From the IMG/VR virus record IMGVR_UViG_3300033183_000350, positions 1-59,171 of that record: 59,171 nt of DNA, one strand, 5' to 3'. Both the position numbers and the translations under genes were made by a program. The notes under the pieces were generated by a model that was given only the letters and a program-made list of their open reading frames with translations, made no database searches and was not told where the DNA came from. The DNA comes from a virus. Positions 43,739 through 49,908 of this stretch are shown piece after piece (positions within the stretch are counted from its first letter, which is position 1; every line of letters starts with the position of its first letter).

Positions 43739-44083
43739 ATGGCTAACATCCGAACCCTCATCAAGTCATCCCTCCAATCAGACAGCTCCGGTATGCGTGT
43801 TGCTGACATCGCTGACTCCATCGGGGTGTCCTACTCCTCTACCTATCAGACCATCAAGAACATGGAGTCTGACGGTGAGGTCAATAAGATCGCTCGTGGG
43901 GTCTATGCCCTTGCGTACATCCCTAACTTCAGCACCGCCGAGTGCATCTCCCTCCTCCAGTCTTTGGAGAGCCAAGAGATCGCTGTTGAGATCGCTCGTG
44001 AAGAGCTTGATCGAGCAGAGGCACAGCTTCAAGCTGTCAAGCGTACCATCAAGTCAACCATGATGTCAGCGTTCGAGGACTAG
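43739..44083 (+). CDS. Winged-helix/coiled-coil putative regulator
   Basis: 114 aa. Residues 1-60 look like a winged helix (IRTLIKSSLQSDSSGMRVAD; IADSIGVSYSSTYQTIKNM, then KIARGVYAL as wing), and 65-105 form a coiled coil (EIAVEIAREELDRAEAQLQA). The DNA-binding plus coil layout suits a dimeric transcription factor. CAGGAGAACAAAGCC before the ATG. It precedes the tRNA-like RNA pair. Confidence 0.7.
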   Translation: MANIRTLIKSSLQSDSSGMRVADIADSIGVSYSSTYQTIKNMESDGEVNKIARGVYALAYIPNFSTAECISLLQSLESQEIAVEIAREELDRAEAQLQAVKRTIKSTMMSAFED

Positions 44084-44112
44084 CCGACCTCTGCCCTTAG
44101 TGGCATTCGATA

Positions 44113-44226
44113 GACGCAGACGCTGGTGTCTCACATCTAGGCTTTGTCCATGAGCTGAACGAACAACACTTTTTGAAGGTAGGTGCTGTTCCCGATGTGA
44201 TGGGAGGTTCGACTCCTCTATGTGTC
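44113..44226 (+). ncRNA. tRNA-like structured RNA 1
   Basis: A 6-bp acceptor-like stem (GACGCA 44113-44118 / TGTGTC 44221-44226), a D-arm-like hairpin GAC-GCTGGT-GTC at 44119-44130, and a T-arm with GGAGG / CCTCT and loop TTCGACT at 44203-44219. Instead of an anticodon arm there is TCACATC/GATGTGA (44131-44137/44194-44200) enclosing a GAACAaCAC/GTGcTGTTC hairpin. 114 nt is too long for a tRNA and too short for a group I intron. Shares its architecture with RNA 2. Not coding; no CCA end is encoded. Confidence 0.6.
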
Positions 44227-44230
44227 TTTA

Positions 44231-44252
44231 GGAGATTTAGTCTTGTATCTCC
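44231..44252 (+). other. Hairpin between the two tRNA-like RNAs
   Basis: GGAGAT/ATCTCC with a 10-nt loop. No U-run, so it may be a processing site rather than a terminator. Confidence 0.4.
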
Positions 44253-44254
44253 GA

Positions 44255-44407
44255 GCCTTAGACGGTTGGTGTCGCACATACAGGTTTTAGTGTATTGTCC
44301 TGTAGCTCTAATCTGATCGCTGTGGGTGGCGATCTCACTCGTACTTTTGGGAAGGGGTACAGAGTAAAGATTGAGCAGTGTCGGAGGGTTCGACTCCCTC
44401 GTAAGGC
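44255..44407 (+). ncRNA. tRNA-like structured RNA 2
   Basis: Acceptor-like GCCTTA 44255-44260 / TAAGGC 44402-44407, D-like GAC-GGTTGGT-GTC at 44261-44273 and T-arm GAGGG / CCCTC with loop TTCGACT at 44384-44400. Compared with RNA 1, the acceptor stems differ in both strands yet still pair, while the D-like arm (AGACG..TGGTGTC.CACAT) and T-loop are conserved. Between them: an ACAGG/CCTGT hairpin and a helix GCTC-t-AATC/GATTGAGC enclosing two hairpins (GATCGC/GCGATC and GTAC/GTAC). Function unknown. Confidence 0.6.
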
Positions 44408-44448
44408 TTTACGATTAGATTTCTAGCCTGTGGGCGAGGGGCTGATCT

Positions 44449-44474
44449 GTAACCCCTTATTTATAGTCTAGTGT
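44449..44474 (+). promoter_or_regulatory. GTAACCCC-type promoter with 5' stem-loop
   Basis: GTAACCCCTTATTTAT, AGTC, TAGTGT; stem GGGTTG/CAGCCC with a 5-nt loop at 44477-44493. Drives the 25-aa gene. Confidence 0.75.
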
Positions 44475-44520
44475 AAGGGTTGATTGACAGCCCACTAACC
44501 CACTCCCAAAGGAGAAACAA

Positions 44521-44598
44521 ATGGTACAGCTCTTTATCTTCCTCCCTGTCCTCTTCCTCGCCTACGCCATGCTCTGTGATTGGGTTGTTGGCGAGTAA
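44521..44598 (+). CDS. 25-aa membrane micro-protein
   Basis: MVQLFIFLPVLFLAYAMLCD then WVVGE: a single hydrophobic span. AAAGGAGAAACAA before the ATG and its own promoter cassette argue that it is a real gene. Too short for any family call; such phage micro-proteins may act on the host membrane. Confidence 0.6.
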   Translation: MVQLFIFLPVLFLAYAMLCDWVVGE

Positions 44599-44615
44599 AG
44601 TAAAGTCGGGGTTCT

Positions 44616-44641
44616 GTAACCCCTTATCTATTACCTAACAT
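44616..44641 (+). promoter_or_regulatory. GTAACCCC-type promoter with 5' stem-loop
   Basis: GTAACCCCTTATCTAT, TACC, TAACAT; stem TGAGGA/TCCTCA with ACGA tetraloop at 44641-44656. GGGGTT upstream pairs with AACCCC of the motif (loop CTGT). Confidence 0.75.
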
Positions 44642-44686
44642 GAGGAACGATCCTCACAACCACTCACTCTCATAGGAGAACAAGAC

Positions 44687-44989
44687 ATGATCGACTTAAC
44701 CAACTACCCAATGCTCAACGCTCGTCAGCACACCCCCTTCTTCGCAGACCTCACCTCAGAGGATCGTGTGATGAATGTCAACGGTAGCCCCATGTCTCAT
44801 GGGGTGTGGAACATGATCGTCAGCCACCGAGATCTCAAGCTGTGGTGTCGGCTCGGAATGAAACCCCATCGTGGGTGGAAGGTGAGCCAGGCGAAGGCTT
44901 ACTTCGGCATCAAGGGCAACAAGGACAAGCTCTTGAAAGAGTTTGAGGCTCTTAAGGCAGAGGTAGACGAGATCCTTTTAGGGCGATAA
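44687..44989 (+). CDS. Hypothetical protein
   Basis: 100 aa. Contains NGSPMSHGVWNMIVSHRDLK and a basic C-terminal helical region (KVSQAKAYFGIKGNKDKLLK). Strong ribosome site and its own promoter cassette. Looks like a small globular nucleic-acid- or protein-binding factor; no family recognised. Confidence 0.75.
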   Translation: MIDLTNYPMLNARQHTPFFADLTSEDRVMNVNGSPMSHGVWNMIVSHRDLKLWCRLGMKPHRGWKVSQAKAYFGIKGNKDKLLKEFEALKAEVDEILLGR

Positions 44990-45000
44990 TGATCGGGGTT

Positions 45001-45026
45001 GTAACCCCTTATCTATAACCTAACAT
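45001..45026 (+). promoter_or_regulatory. GTAACCCC-type promoter with 5' stem-loop
   Basis: GTAACCCCTTATCTAT, AACC, TAACAT; same TGAGGA/TCCTCA stem as the previous copy (45026-45041). GGGGTT immediately upstream is the inverted complement of AACCCC. Confidence 0.75.
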
Positions 45027-45068
45027 GAGGAACGATCCTCACAACCACTCACTCCCAAAGGAGACAAC

Positions 45069-45593
45069 ATGAACAGCGTAAACATCACAGCCGAAAACTT
45101 TATCCCAGCTCTCCTCGCACCCTTCGGTGGCAAGGACACCCACAACGAGGCAGGCGAGGCTCTCCCCTCAACCAGCTCTAAGGCTTGGAGCTTCACCCTC
45201 CACAATCGTGATCGCAACACTCACCTCACCTTCAAGGCTCGCCGCCCGAAGGGGTGGACTGTAGAGTCTCCTGTCCTCATCGACCTCATGACAGGCAAGG
45301 ACAACGATGCAGACTTTGGCTTCATCGGGAGCGTCAGTCCTCGTGGGTTCTACAAGCCAAGCCCCAAGAGCAAGGTAGACGCTGATCGCCTTGAGGTAGC
45401 CAATCGCACAATGGTTTGGCTTCTCACCAAGCTCAACAATGGGGTGGAGCTTCCCGATGCCCTAGAGATCAAGGGTGCTTCTAAGTGCTGTAGGTGTGCT
45501 AAGAAGCTCACCAACCCCGACAGCGTAGACGATGGGATGGGTCCAGTCTGTCGCCGTAAGGCTAACGAGAGCAAGGTTAGCCGAGGGGTCTAA
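45069..45593 (+). CDS. DUF6011-domain protein
   Basis: 174 aa. The C-terminus CCRCAKKLTNPDSVDDGMGP, then VCRRK, is the DUF6011 zinc-ribbon signature (Cys-x2-Cys ... SIGPxC). N-terminal part (SKAWSFTLHNRDRNTHLTFK) is shared with the paralogue at 54785. DUF6011 domains are frequent in mobile-element proteins with no fixed function. AAAGGAGACAAC before the ATG. Confidence 0.75.
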   Translation: MNSVNITAENFIPALLAPFGGKDTHNEAGEALPSTSSKAWSFTLHNRDRNTHLTFKARRPKGWTVESPVLIDLMTGKDNDADFGFIGSVSPRGFYKPSPKSKVDADRLEVANRTMVWLLTKLNNGVELPDALEIKGASKCCRCAKKLTNPDSVDDGMGPVCRRKANESKVSRGV

Positions 45594-45664
45594 GGGTTGG
45601 GCTAGGGTCGGGGCTGAAAAGCTCTTAGAGGGGCATTTAAGAGATCGTAAGAAAAGTTTGTAGG

Positions 45665-45706
45665 TTTTGTCCGATAGTGGTCAGAGCCTTCGTCTTATAG
45701 GTGAAC
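45665..45706 (+). promoter_or_regulatory. Class C promoter-like element
   Basis: TTTTGTCCGATAGTGGTCAG, identical to the block at 41272, then TTATAGGTGAAC. It is 18 nt upstream of the ATG at 45725 and close to its ribosome site, so the leader would be very short. Confidence 0.5.
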
Positions 45707-45724
45707 AGCAAAGGAGAACAAGAC

Positions 45725-46033
45725 ATGAGACATGATAACCTAACTCTCCCCAACAACCGAAAGGGAAGCACGATGAAGATGAGAGCAAGACGAGGCGACC
45801 TTATCACCCTCCAACCTGATGCCTGTGGCTACTTCGAGTCCGAGGTCGGCTGTACGGTAACGCTCATGAGTGAGGATCTCGGTAATCGTACGGTGCGTGT
45901 CATCAAGGCTCGTGATCAGTTCCACCACGACTGGCCCGAAGCTCCAAATAACCTCATGCTCGTAAGGTGTGAGGGTCAACAGTACCTTGTGTCTCGTGAG
46001 CATCGCCACCTCTGCTTGGTGTCGGGGAGCTGA
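45725..46033 (+). CDS. Hypothetical protein
   Basis: About 102 aa from the ATG at 45725 (AAAGGAGAACAAGAC). Strand-rich: RARRGDLITLQPDACGYFES; VTLMSEDLGNRTVRVIKARD; then MLVRCEGQQYLVSREHRHL. Looks like a small SH3-like beta-barrel. Only the class C element, and no GTAACCCC cassette, lies just upstream. Confidence 0.7.
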   Translation: MRHDNLTLPNNRKGSTMKMRARRGDLITLQPDACGYFESEVGCTVTLMSEDLGNRTVRVIKARDQFHHDWPEAPNNLMLVRCEGQQYLVSREHRHLCLVSGS

Positions 46034-46090
46034 TCGGGGTTGGACCCTAGAAATCATGGGTCGGTCATATCCAGCTCTAGTGCCAGAGCT

Positions 46091-46116
46091 GTAACCCCTT
46101 ATCTATGATCTAGTAT
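46091..46116 (+). promoter_or_regulatory. GTAACCCC-type promoter with 5' stem-loop
   Basis: GTAACCCCTTATCTAT, GATC, TAGTAT; stem GGGTTG/CAGCCC at 46120-46138. An AGCTCT/AGAGCT hairpin at 46073-46090 abuts it upstream and may end the previous transcript. Confidence 0.75.
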
Positions 46117-46166
46117 CAAGGGTTGACTGGTTCAGCCCAACAGACTCCAGAAAGGGAGAACAAGAC

Positions 46167-46766
46167 ATGACCAACAAGACCTTCGCAACCATGATCATCA
46201 TCGGCATTGCCCTCGCTGGCTTCTATGGTAAGGCGAGCATTGAGGCCCATGAGGGCAGGGCAGTTTACCACAGCGAGTGTGAGATCAGCTCACACCCTGT
46301 GCAGTACCTCCACACGACAGGGAAGAAGAGGTGGAGGAAGTGGGTCTACCTCGATACTGTAAATGGTGTCGAGATCAAGGCGAGCAAGGATCAGCACAAG
46401 GCGTGTGAGAGCGTGAAGGTTCTCATGTCGAATGAGGCGGAGCTTGCAGAGGCGAACCGACTCAAGAGCATCGAGAACCAGAGGCTCTTAGCAGTCCTCG
46501 GTTGGTTCTTTTTGATCATGGTGGTTGAGGTCGCCATCAACTATCTGGCTAAGAGGCGAGAGCGTCTTGAGTGGGAAGAGGCGAAGCGACAACAAGACCT
46601 TGAGCATAAGCGAGAGTGTGAGAAGTGGGCGGCGAGGCGTAAGGCAGAGGAAGCCGAGCGTATGAGGTCTAAGACAGCGAATGAAGAACGAGCAAAGCGA
46701 AAGGCCGAGAGGGGAGCAATCCTTGAGGCTAGGAGGCTTGCTAACCTAGAGCGTAAGAAAGGATAA
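46167..46766 (+). CDS. Two-span membrane protein with charged tail
   Basis: 199 aa. Hydrophobic segments at 8-20 (TMIIIGIALAGFYG) and 108-125 (LAVLGWFFLIMVVEVAINYL) flank an extracytoplasmic domain with two cysteines. The C-terminal 70 residues are a Glu/Arg/Lys-rich coiled coil (REKWAARRKAEEAERMR-like). Possibly an envelope scaffold; unknown role. Confidence 0.7.
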   Translation: MTNKTFATMIIIGIALAGFYGKASIEAHEGRAVYHSECEISSHPVQYLHTTGKKRWRKWVYLDTVNGVEIKASKDQHKACESVKVLMSNEAELAEANRLKSIENQRLLAVLGWFFLIMVVEVAINYLAKRRERLEWEEAKRQQDLEHKRECEKWAARRKAEEAERMRSKTANEERAKRKAERGAILEARRLANLERKKG

Positions 46767-46770
46767 CGAG

Positions 46771-47325
46771 ATGACGCTAAGAGAACAGCTACAACAAAGA
46801 GCAGACATGATAGGTCAACTAGGAGGTCGAGGCGACCTTATGACGCAAGAGCAGTATGTGATCAATGAGGGTGTTCAGATGGCTTCTAGTGAGCCTTTAA
46901 CAGAGGAGCAGTACGCTTACCTTAGAATGATCACAGGAGCGATTGAGTGCCTTCCTAAGCAGTGCTTTTACAATGCACAGATGATGACCCTTGCCGATAG
47001 CTACCATGAGACACCCAGGGTGCAGTACCATGAGGGCTATGTGTGGACTGGCTTAATGCCGATCCTTCATGGGTGGATCACTCTTGATGATAAGATCGTG
47101 GATGTGACTTTGAGTACAGACCGAGAGGCGACTCAAAGATACTTTGATGGTGAACCTCCACAAGAGGACTTGAGGGATAGGATACTAGGAGTGATACCCG
47201 ATGGGTGGGAGTACATTGGTGTGCCGATGGAGACGGCTTATGTGGTGGGGTTCATGCTGGAGAAGATGGAGTCCCGATCACTCATTGACAACTGGCAAGA
47301 TGGTTGGCCTTTGCTCCAAGCCTAA
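46771..47325 (+). CDS. Papain/transglutaminase-like protein
   Basis: 184 aa. Contains KQCFYNAQMMTLADSYHETP, then VQYHEGYVWTGLMPILHGWI and DDKIVDVTLS: a Cys, a His and an Asp in the order of the cysteine-protease/transglutaminase triad, with a strand pattern to match. Family members are known in phages and bacteria with unproven substrates. Ribosome site AAAGGATAACGAG, 4 nt after the previous gene. Stop codon overlaps a 10-bp hairpin. Confidence 0.65.
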   Translation: MTLREQLQQRADMIGQLGGRGDLMTQEQYVINEGVQMASSEPLTEEQYAYLRMITGAIECLPKQCFYNAQMMTLADSYHETPRVQYHEGYVWTGLMPILHGWITLDDKIVDVTLSTDREATQRYFDGEPPQEDLRDRILGVIPDGWEYIGVPMETAYVVGFMLEKMESRSLIDNWQDGWPLLQA

Positions 47326-47373
47326 ATAGGAACACGCTTCCTATTTAGAAAAGGTAGAAGCACTTCCACCTTT
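47323..47373 (+). other. Tandem hairpins after the cysteine-protease-like gene
   Basis: TAAATAGGAA/TTCCTATTTA with 5-nt loop (47323-47347), then AAAGGT/ACCTTT (47350-47373). They overlap the stop and precede a promoter. No U-run follows, so termination or RNA-processing are both possible. Confidence 0.5.
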
Positions 47374-47379
47374 CAACTT

Positions 47380-47405
47380 GTAACCCCTTACCTATGAGGG
47401 GGTAT
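47380..47405 (+). promoter_or_regulatory. GTAACCCC-type promoter (variant)
   Basis: GTAACCCCTTACCTAT then GAGGGGGTAT; no stem-loop. 30 nt before the ATG at 47436. Confidence 0.6.
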
Positions 47406-47435
47406 CAATCAACCACTCTGACAAGGAGAACGCTT

Positions 47436-47846
47436 ATGAACTCTTTCATCTCAATCATCACAACCAACGCAATCAAACGCTTCGAGGCTTACGATGACAC
47501 CTTCAAGCGTGTGATCCCGACAGCCCATATCGAGCTGACCAACATGAGCTTCGGCATCCACAAGTCTTTCTTTGGAAATGACACCGACCACATCGCCCCA
47601 CTCTCACAGCGTACAGGCACTTACCGACTTGTGTGCGACCCAAAGGATCACGAGGCTATCGTGGAGGCTCTTGCAGAGGAGTTTGCTGAGGTGTCTGCTT
47701 GCGTCAAGCTGTTCGCTATCGAGATCAGCCGACCGACCACAACCAAGTGGGTTGCTCGTAAAGAGAAGGCAATGACTCGTAAGGGAGCTACCACTCTCAC
47801 AATCACTTGGAGTGAGGACTCTCGCATCACCACACAGAACCTCTAG
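47436..47846 (+). CDS. Hypothetical protein
   Basis: About 136 aa from the ATG at 47436 (AAGGAGAACGCTT). Strand-rich first half (FKRVIPTAHIELTNMSFGIH) and an acidic helix (KDHEAIVEALAEEFAEV), then KWVARKEKAMTRKGATTLTI. The stop codon sits in the terminator stem. Confidence 0.7.
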   Translation: MNSFISIITTNAIKRFEAYDDTFKRVIPTAHIELTNMSFGIHKSFFGNDTDHIAPLSQRTGTYRLVCDPKDHEAIVEALAEEFAEVSACVKLFAIEISRPTTTKWVARKEKAMTRKGATTLTITWSEDSRITTQNL

Positions 47847-47866
47847 GATAGCCCTAGAGAGTTTTT
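47841..47866 (+). terminator. Rho-independent terminator
   Basis: CTCTAGG-ATAGC-CCTAGAG (7 bp, 5-nt loop) followed by AGTTTTT. The stem includes the stop codon region of the preceding gene. Ends the plus-strand run before the minus gene 47933-48193. Confidence 0.65.
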
Positions 47867-47932
47867 GGGTATCGACCCTAACACTACCCCTAACCACACA
47901 CCAAAGATGGCTTAGAGGGCAATCTCGAAGCT

Positions 47933-48193
47933 CTAGTGAACCATGACTTGATGGTAGGCAAACTTGAGCCAGTCCTCTGCGTGGTTGCCCCCTTGCCACA
48001 TGAGGAGCTGTACGGACTTTTCAAGCTCTCTCCATTCAGCGAGGGTCTTGCTGTTAGTGGTCATCCATCGTGATCTCAAGTCTCGGTAATGACCTCGTGC
48101 TAAATCCTCCCACATGGGGAGCCAGCTTGATCGAGCTGTCCTAGACTTACGAAGCATCTGGATAAGGTCAAGTGTGGTCATGTCTCGTGTCAT
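47933..48193 (-). CDS. Hypothetical protein
   Basis: 86 aa; helical, Arg/Trp-rich (TLDLIQMLRKSRTARSSWLP; WRELEKSVQLLMWQGGNHAE). AAGGAGTAAAAC before the ATG. Divergent from the membrane protein at 48256 with facing promoter boxes. Confidence 0.7.
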   Translation of the reverse strand: MTRDMTTLDLIQMLRKSRTARSSWLPMWEDLARGHYRDLRSRWMTTNSKTLAEWRELEKSVQLLMWQGGNHAEDWLKFAYHQVMVH

Positions 48194-48207
48194 GTTTTAC
48201 TCCTTGT

Positions 48208-48217
48208 ATCATATAAC
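48208..48217 (+). promoter_or_regulatory. CATATAAC-class promoter box
   Basis: Exact ATCATATAAC, 38 nt before the ATG at 48256. Confidence 0.6.
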
Positions 48218-48232
48218 TTTGAGTACCTATTT

Positions 48233-48242
48233 GTTATATGAT
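48233..48242 (-). promoter_or_regulatory. CATATAAC-class promoter box
   Basis: Exact ATCATATAAC on the minus strand, 39 nt before the ATG at 48193. With the plus-strand copy it forms an inverted repeat, 15 nt apart. Confidence 0.6.
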
Positions 48243-48255
48243 TTGAGGGGTAAAC

Positions 48256-48849
48256 ATGACTTATCTAATAAGGAGTTATCGGGGTTTTGACTCGTTCTTA
48301 AAGTGGCAGTTATGGGTCGGGTTTCTGGCTAGTCTGGTGTGGGCTTTGAGTGTGCCGATAGTCCATAAGCTCCAGGGTGTGCATTGGACGACAGCGTATA
48401 TCTCACTCTACCTAATCTTCATCCGAGTGAGTGGGTTGATCCTGCCCTTCTTCAAAGGAGCGAGGATTAGAAATCTGTACCTCATCACGATCTGCTTGAA
48501 TGTGATCTATGCAGCCAGCCTGTTGCTTTACTTCTATGATGTCCATCTCTTCCTCTGGGCAGAGGTGGTTCTAGGCATAGCGTATAGCGTGGTTGGTCCA
48601 CTCATGGGGATCGGGTGGGATGTGTGGGTCGTGAAGCAGTACCCAACGGACACCTTCGAGGACTTCAGATATTGGGAGTCCTTTAGGTGTTCGCTAGGTG
48701 GTGTGATGGGGAGTGGCTTAGTCGCCTTGATGACAACCCTCACGAGTCTCGATCAGACCGTGAGGGTGTTCATGGGGGCGATGGTGTTCATGCTAATGAT
48801 CCAGCAAGCAAACTGGATCAAGCACTACCGACATCTCATCGAGCCTTAG
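48256..48849 (+). CDS. Multi-span membrane protein (transporter-like)
   Basis: 197 aa with about six hydrophobic spans (FLASLVWALSVPIVHKL; ISLYLIFIRVSGLILPFF; LITICLNVIYAASLLLYFYD; AEVVLGIAYSVVGPLMGIGW; GVMGSGLVALMTTLTSL; FMGAMVFMLMIQQANW). It resembles half of an MFS-type fold, too small for a full transporter. Start has GAGGGG. Stop overlaps the convergent gene by 4 nt. Role unknown. Confidence 0.65.
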   Translation: MTYLIRSYRGFDSFLKWQLWVGFLASLVWALSVPIVHKLQGVHWTTAYISLYLIFIRVSGLILPFFKGARIRNLYLITICLNVIYAASLLLYFYDVHLFLWAEVVLGIAYSVVGPLMGIGWDVWVVKQYPTDTFEDFRYWESFRCSLGGVMGSGLVALMTTLTSLDQTVRVFMGAMVFMLMIQQANWIKHYRHLIEP

Positions 48850-49328
48850 CGACCCTTACGCTTTTGTCGGCTAAGGATCTGATTCATGCTCACTACCCCG
48901 TCATCGTCAGAGGGTAAAAGCTCGGTGATCTTGTCTCCCTCAATGAGAGCCTGATACCCCTCGAAGTCAGAGATGACAAACCCCTCTGGAGTCTTGACCC
49001 AAGACACCTTGGCGATCTCATCGAGTCCGTCATAGTGGAGGGTCAGCTCGCCTGTGTCGGTCGGCTTGAAGATGATCTCAACGCACCACTGGGGATCGAG
49101 TCCGTTGTCATCGTCCATGTACTCTTGAGTGACCTTGTACTCGCCGCCTACGACCCTTGCGTAGTAGGTGAGCTTCAAGTCAGAGAAGCTGGAGACAGAC
49201 CAGGTGGGGTTGCCCTTTTCGGGAGTGTTAAAGAAGGTCATTGCTGAGGGGTCAAGATCATCAGTAGGGTAGGGTGGGTCATGGTTTACCGTAGCGTAGG
49301 AAAAGTCCTCATACGAGCGTTGAGACAT
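48846..49328 (-). CDS. Hypothetical acidic protein
   Basis: 160 aa. Strand-rich with TGELTLHYDGLDEIAKVSWV and FVISDFEGYQALIEGDKI, an acidic SDDDGVVSMNQ and a basic tail (SRQKRKGR). GGAG lies 8 nt before the ATG. Not recognised. Confidence 0.7.
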   Translation of the reverse strand: MSQRSYEDFSYATVNHDPPYPTDDLDPSAMTFFNTPEKGNPTWSVSSFSDLKLTYYARVVGGEYKVTQEYMDDDNGLDPQWCVEIIFKPTDTGELTLHYDGLDEIAKVSWVKTPEGFVISDFEGYQALIEGDKITELLPSDDDGVVSMNQILSRQKRKGR

Positions 49329-49331
49329 GGG

Positions 49332-49793
49332 TCAGCTCCGATCACAAATCTCGTTCAAGCGAGAGGCGAAGGGAGGGCAGTTCTCCATCATGTATGCGTA
49401 AGCGTCCTCTTGCTTGTAGATGCCCGACTGACTCGCTGTGTCTTGGAGGCAAGCGATCAGATAGGTGAGGCGAGCAGAGGGAGCGTTGGTGAACTTGTAG
49501 CTGGTCAAGTCATCCTCGCTCATGTTCTCGGCAGTCTCACAGAGCCAAGCCTTGTCTTGCTCGGTAAGATCGAAGCCATAGGAGGGGCGATTGATTGACC
49601 ACCAGAGGGACATCTCAAAGGGGTGTGCGAGCTTGCCATGAGCCTTGAGGTAAGCCTTGGCCTCGTCCATCTTCCGCTCGATGACGATGTGGAGATCGTT
49701 GTCAGAGCGGGTCGGGTAGCGTGGGTCGTTGTTGATCTTCGTTTGCTCTGCGATCACAAACTGTCGATACTGATTGAGGGTTGCGTTCTTCAT
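49332..49793 (-). CDS. Hypothetical helical protein
   Basis: 153 aa, mostly helical (YRQFVIAEQTKINNDPRYPT; LHIVIERKMDEAKAYLKAHG; DLTSYKFTNAPSARLTYLIA). Two Cys near the end (ENCPPFASRLNEICDRS). Next gene downstream starts 3 nt later. No family recognised. Confidence 0.7.
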   Translation of the reverse strand: MKNATLNQYRQFVIAEQTKINNDPRYPTRSDNDLHIVIERKMDEAKAYLKAHGKLAHPFEMSLWWSINRPSYGFDLTEQDKAWLCETAENMSEDDLTSYKFTNAPSARLTYLIACLQDTASQSGIYKQEDAYAYMMENCPPFASRLNEICDRS

Positions 49794-49833
49794 ATTGTCT
49801 GTAGCTTCCTTTTTAGGAGGTCTAAGTTTGGTT

Positions 49834-49855
49834 GAGGGTCAGCTTGTCTGCCCTC
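49834..49855. other. Intergenic hairpin
   Basis: GAGGG-t-CAG / CTG-CCCTC with a 5-nt loop. It sits in a minus-strand intergenic gap next to the terminator-like structure at 49876. Confidence 0.35.
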
Positions 49856-49875
49856 TACTATCTGAACACATAGGC

Positions 49876-49908
49876 TGTCGGTTTCTTTTCACCGACTGTG
49901 ATTTTTTT
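49876..49908 (+). terminator. Terminator-like hairpin reading plus
   Basis: GTCGGT-ttcttttc-ACCGAC, extended by TGTG, then ATTTTTTT on the plus strand. Genes here are minus, so it would stop antisense transcripts. Its T-run overlaps the stop of the gene at 49907. Confidence 0.5.

Noticed and set aside
43710-44063. 117-aa frame overlapping the winged-helix gene
   Set aside because: Ser/Pro/Arg-rich frame-shift shadow; the 43739 frame has a ribosome site and a plausible fold.
44097-44279. 60-aa minus-strand frame over the tRNA-like RNAs
   Set aside because: No ribosome site, and it crosses the conserved RNA stems.
44113-44407. tmRNA
   Set aside because: Length (114 and 153 nt) and lack of a tag-peptide frame or the tmRNA 5' consensus do not fit; the tRNA-like call is kept without naming a class.
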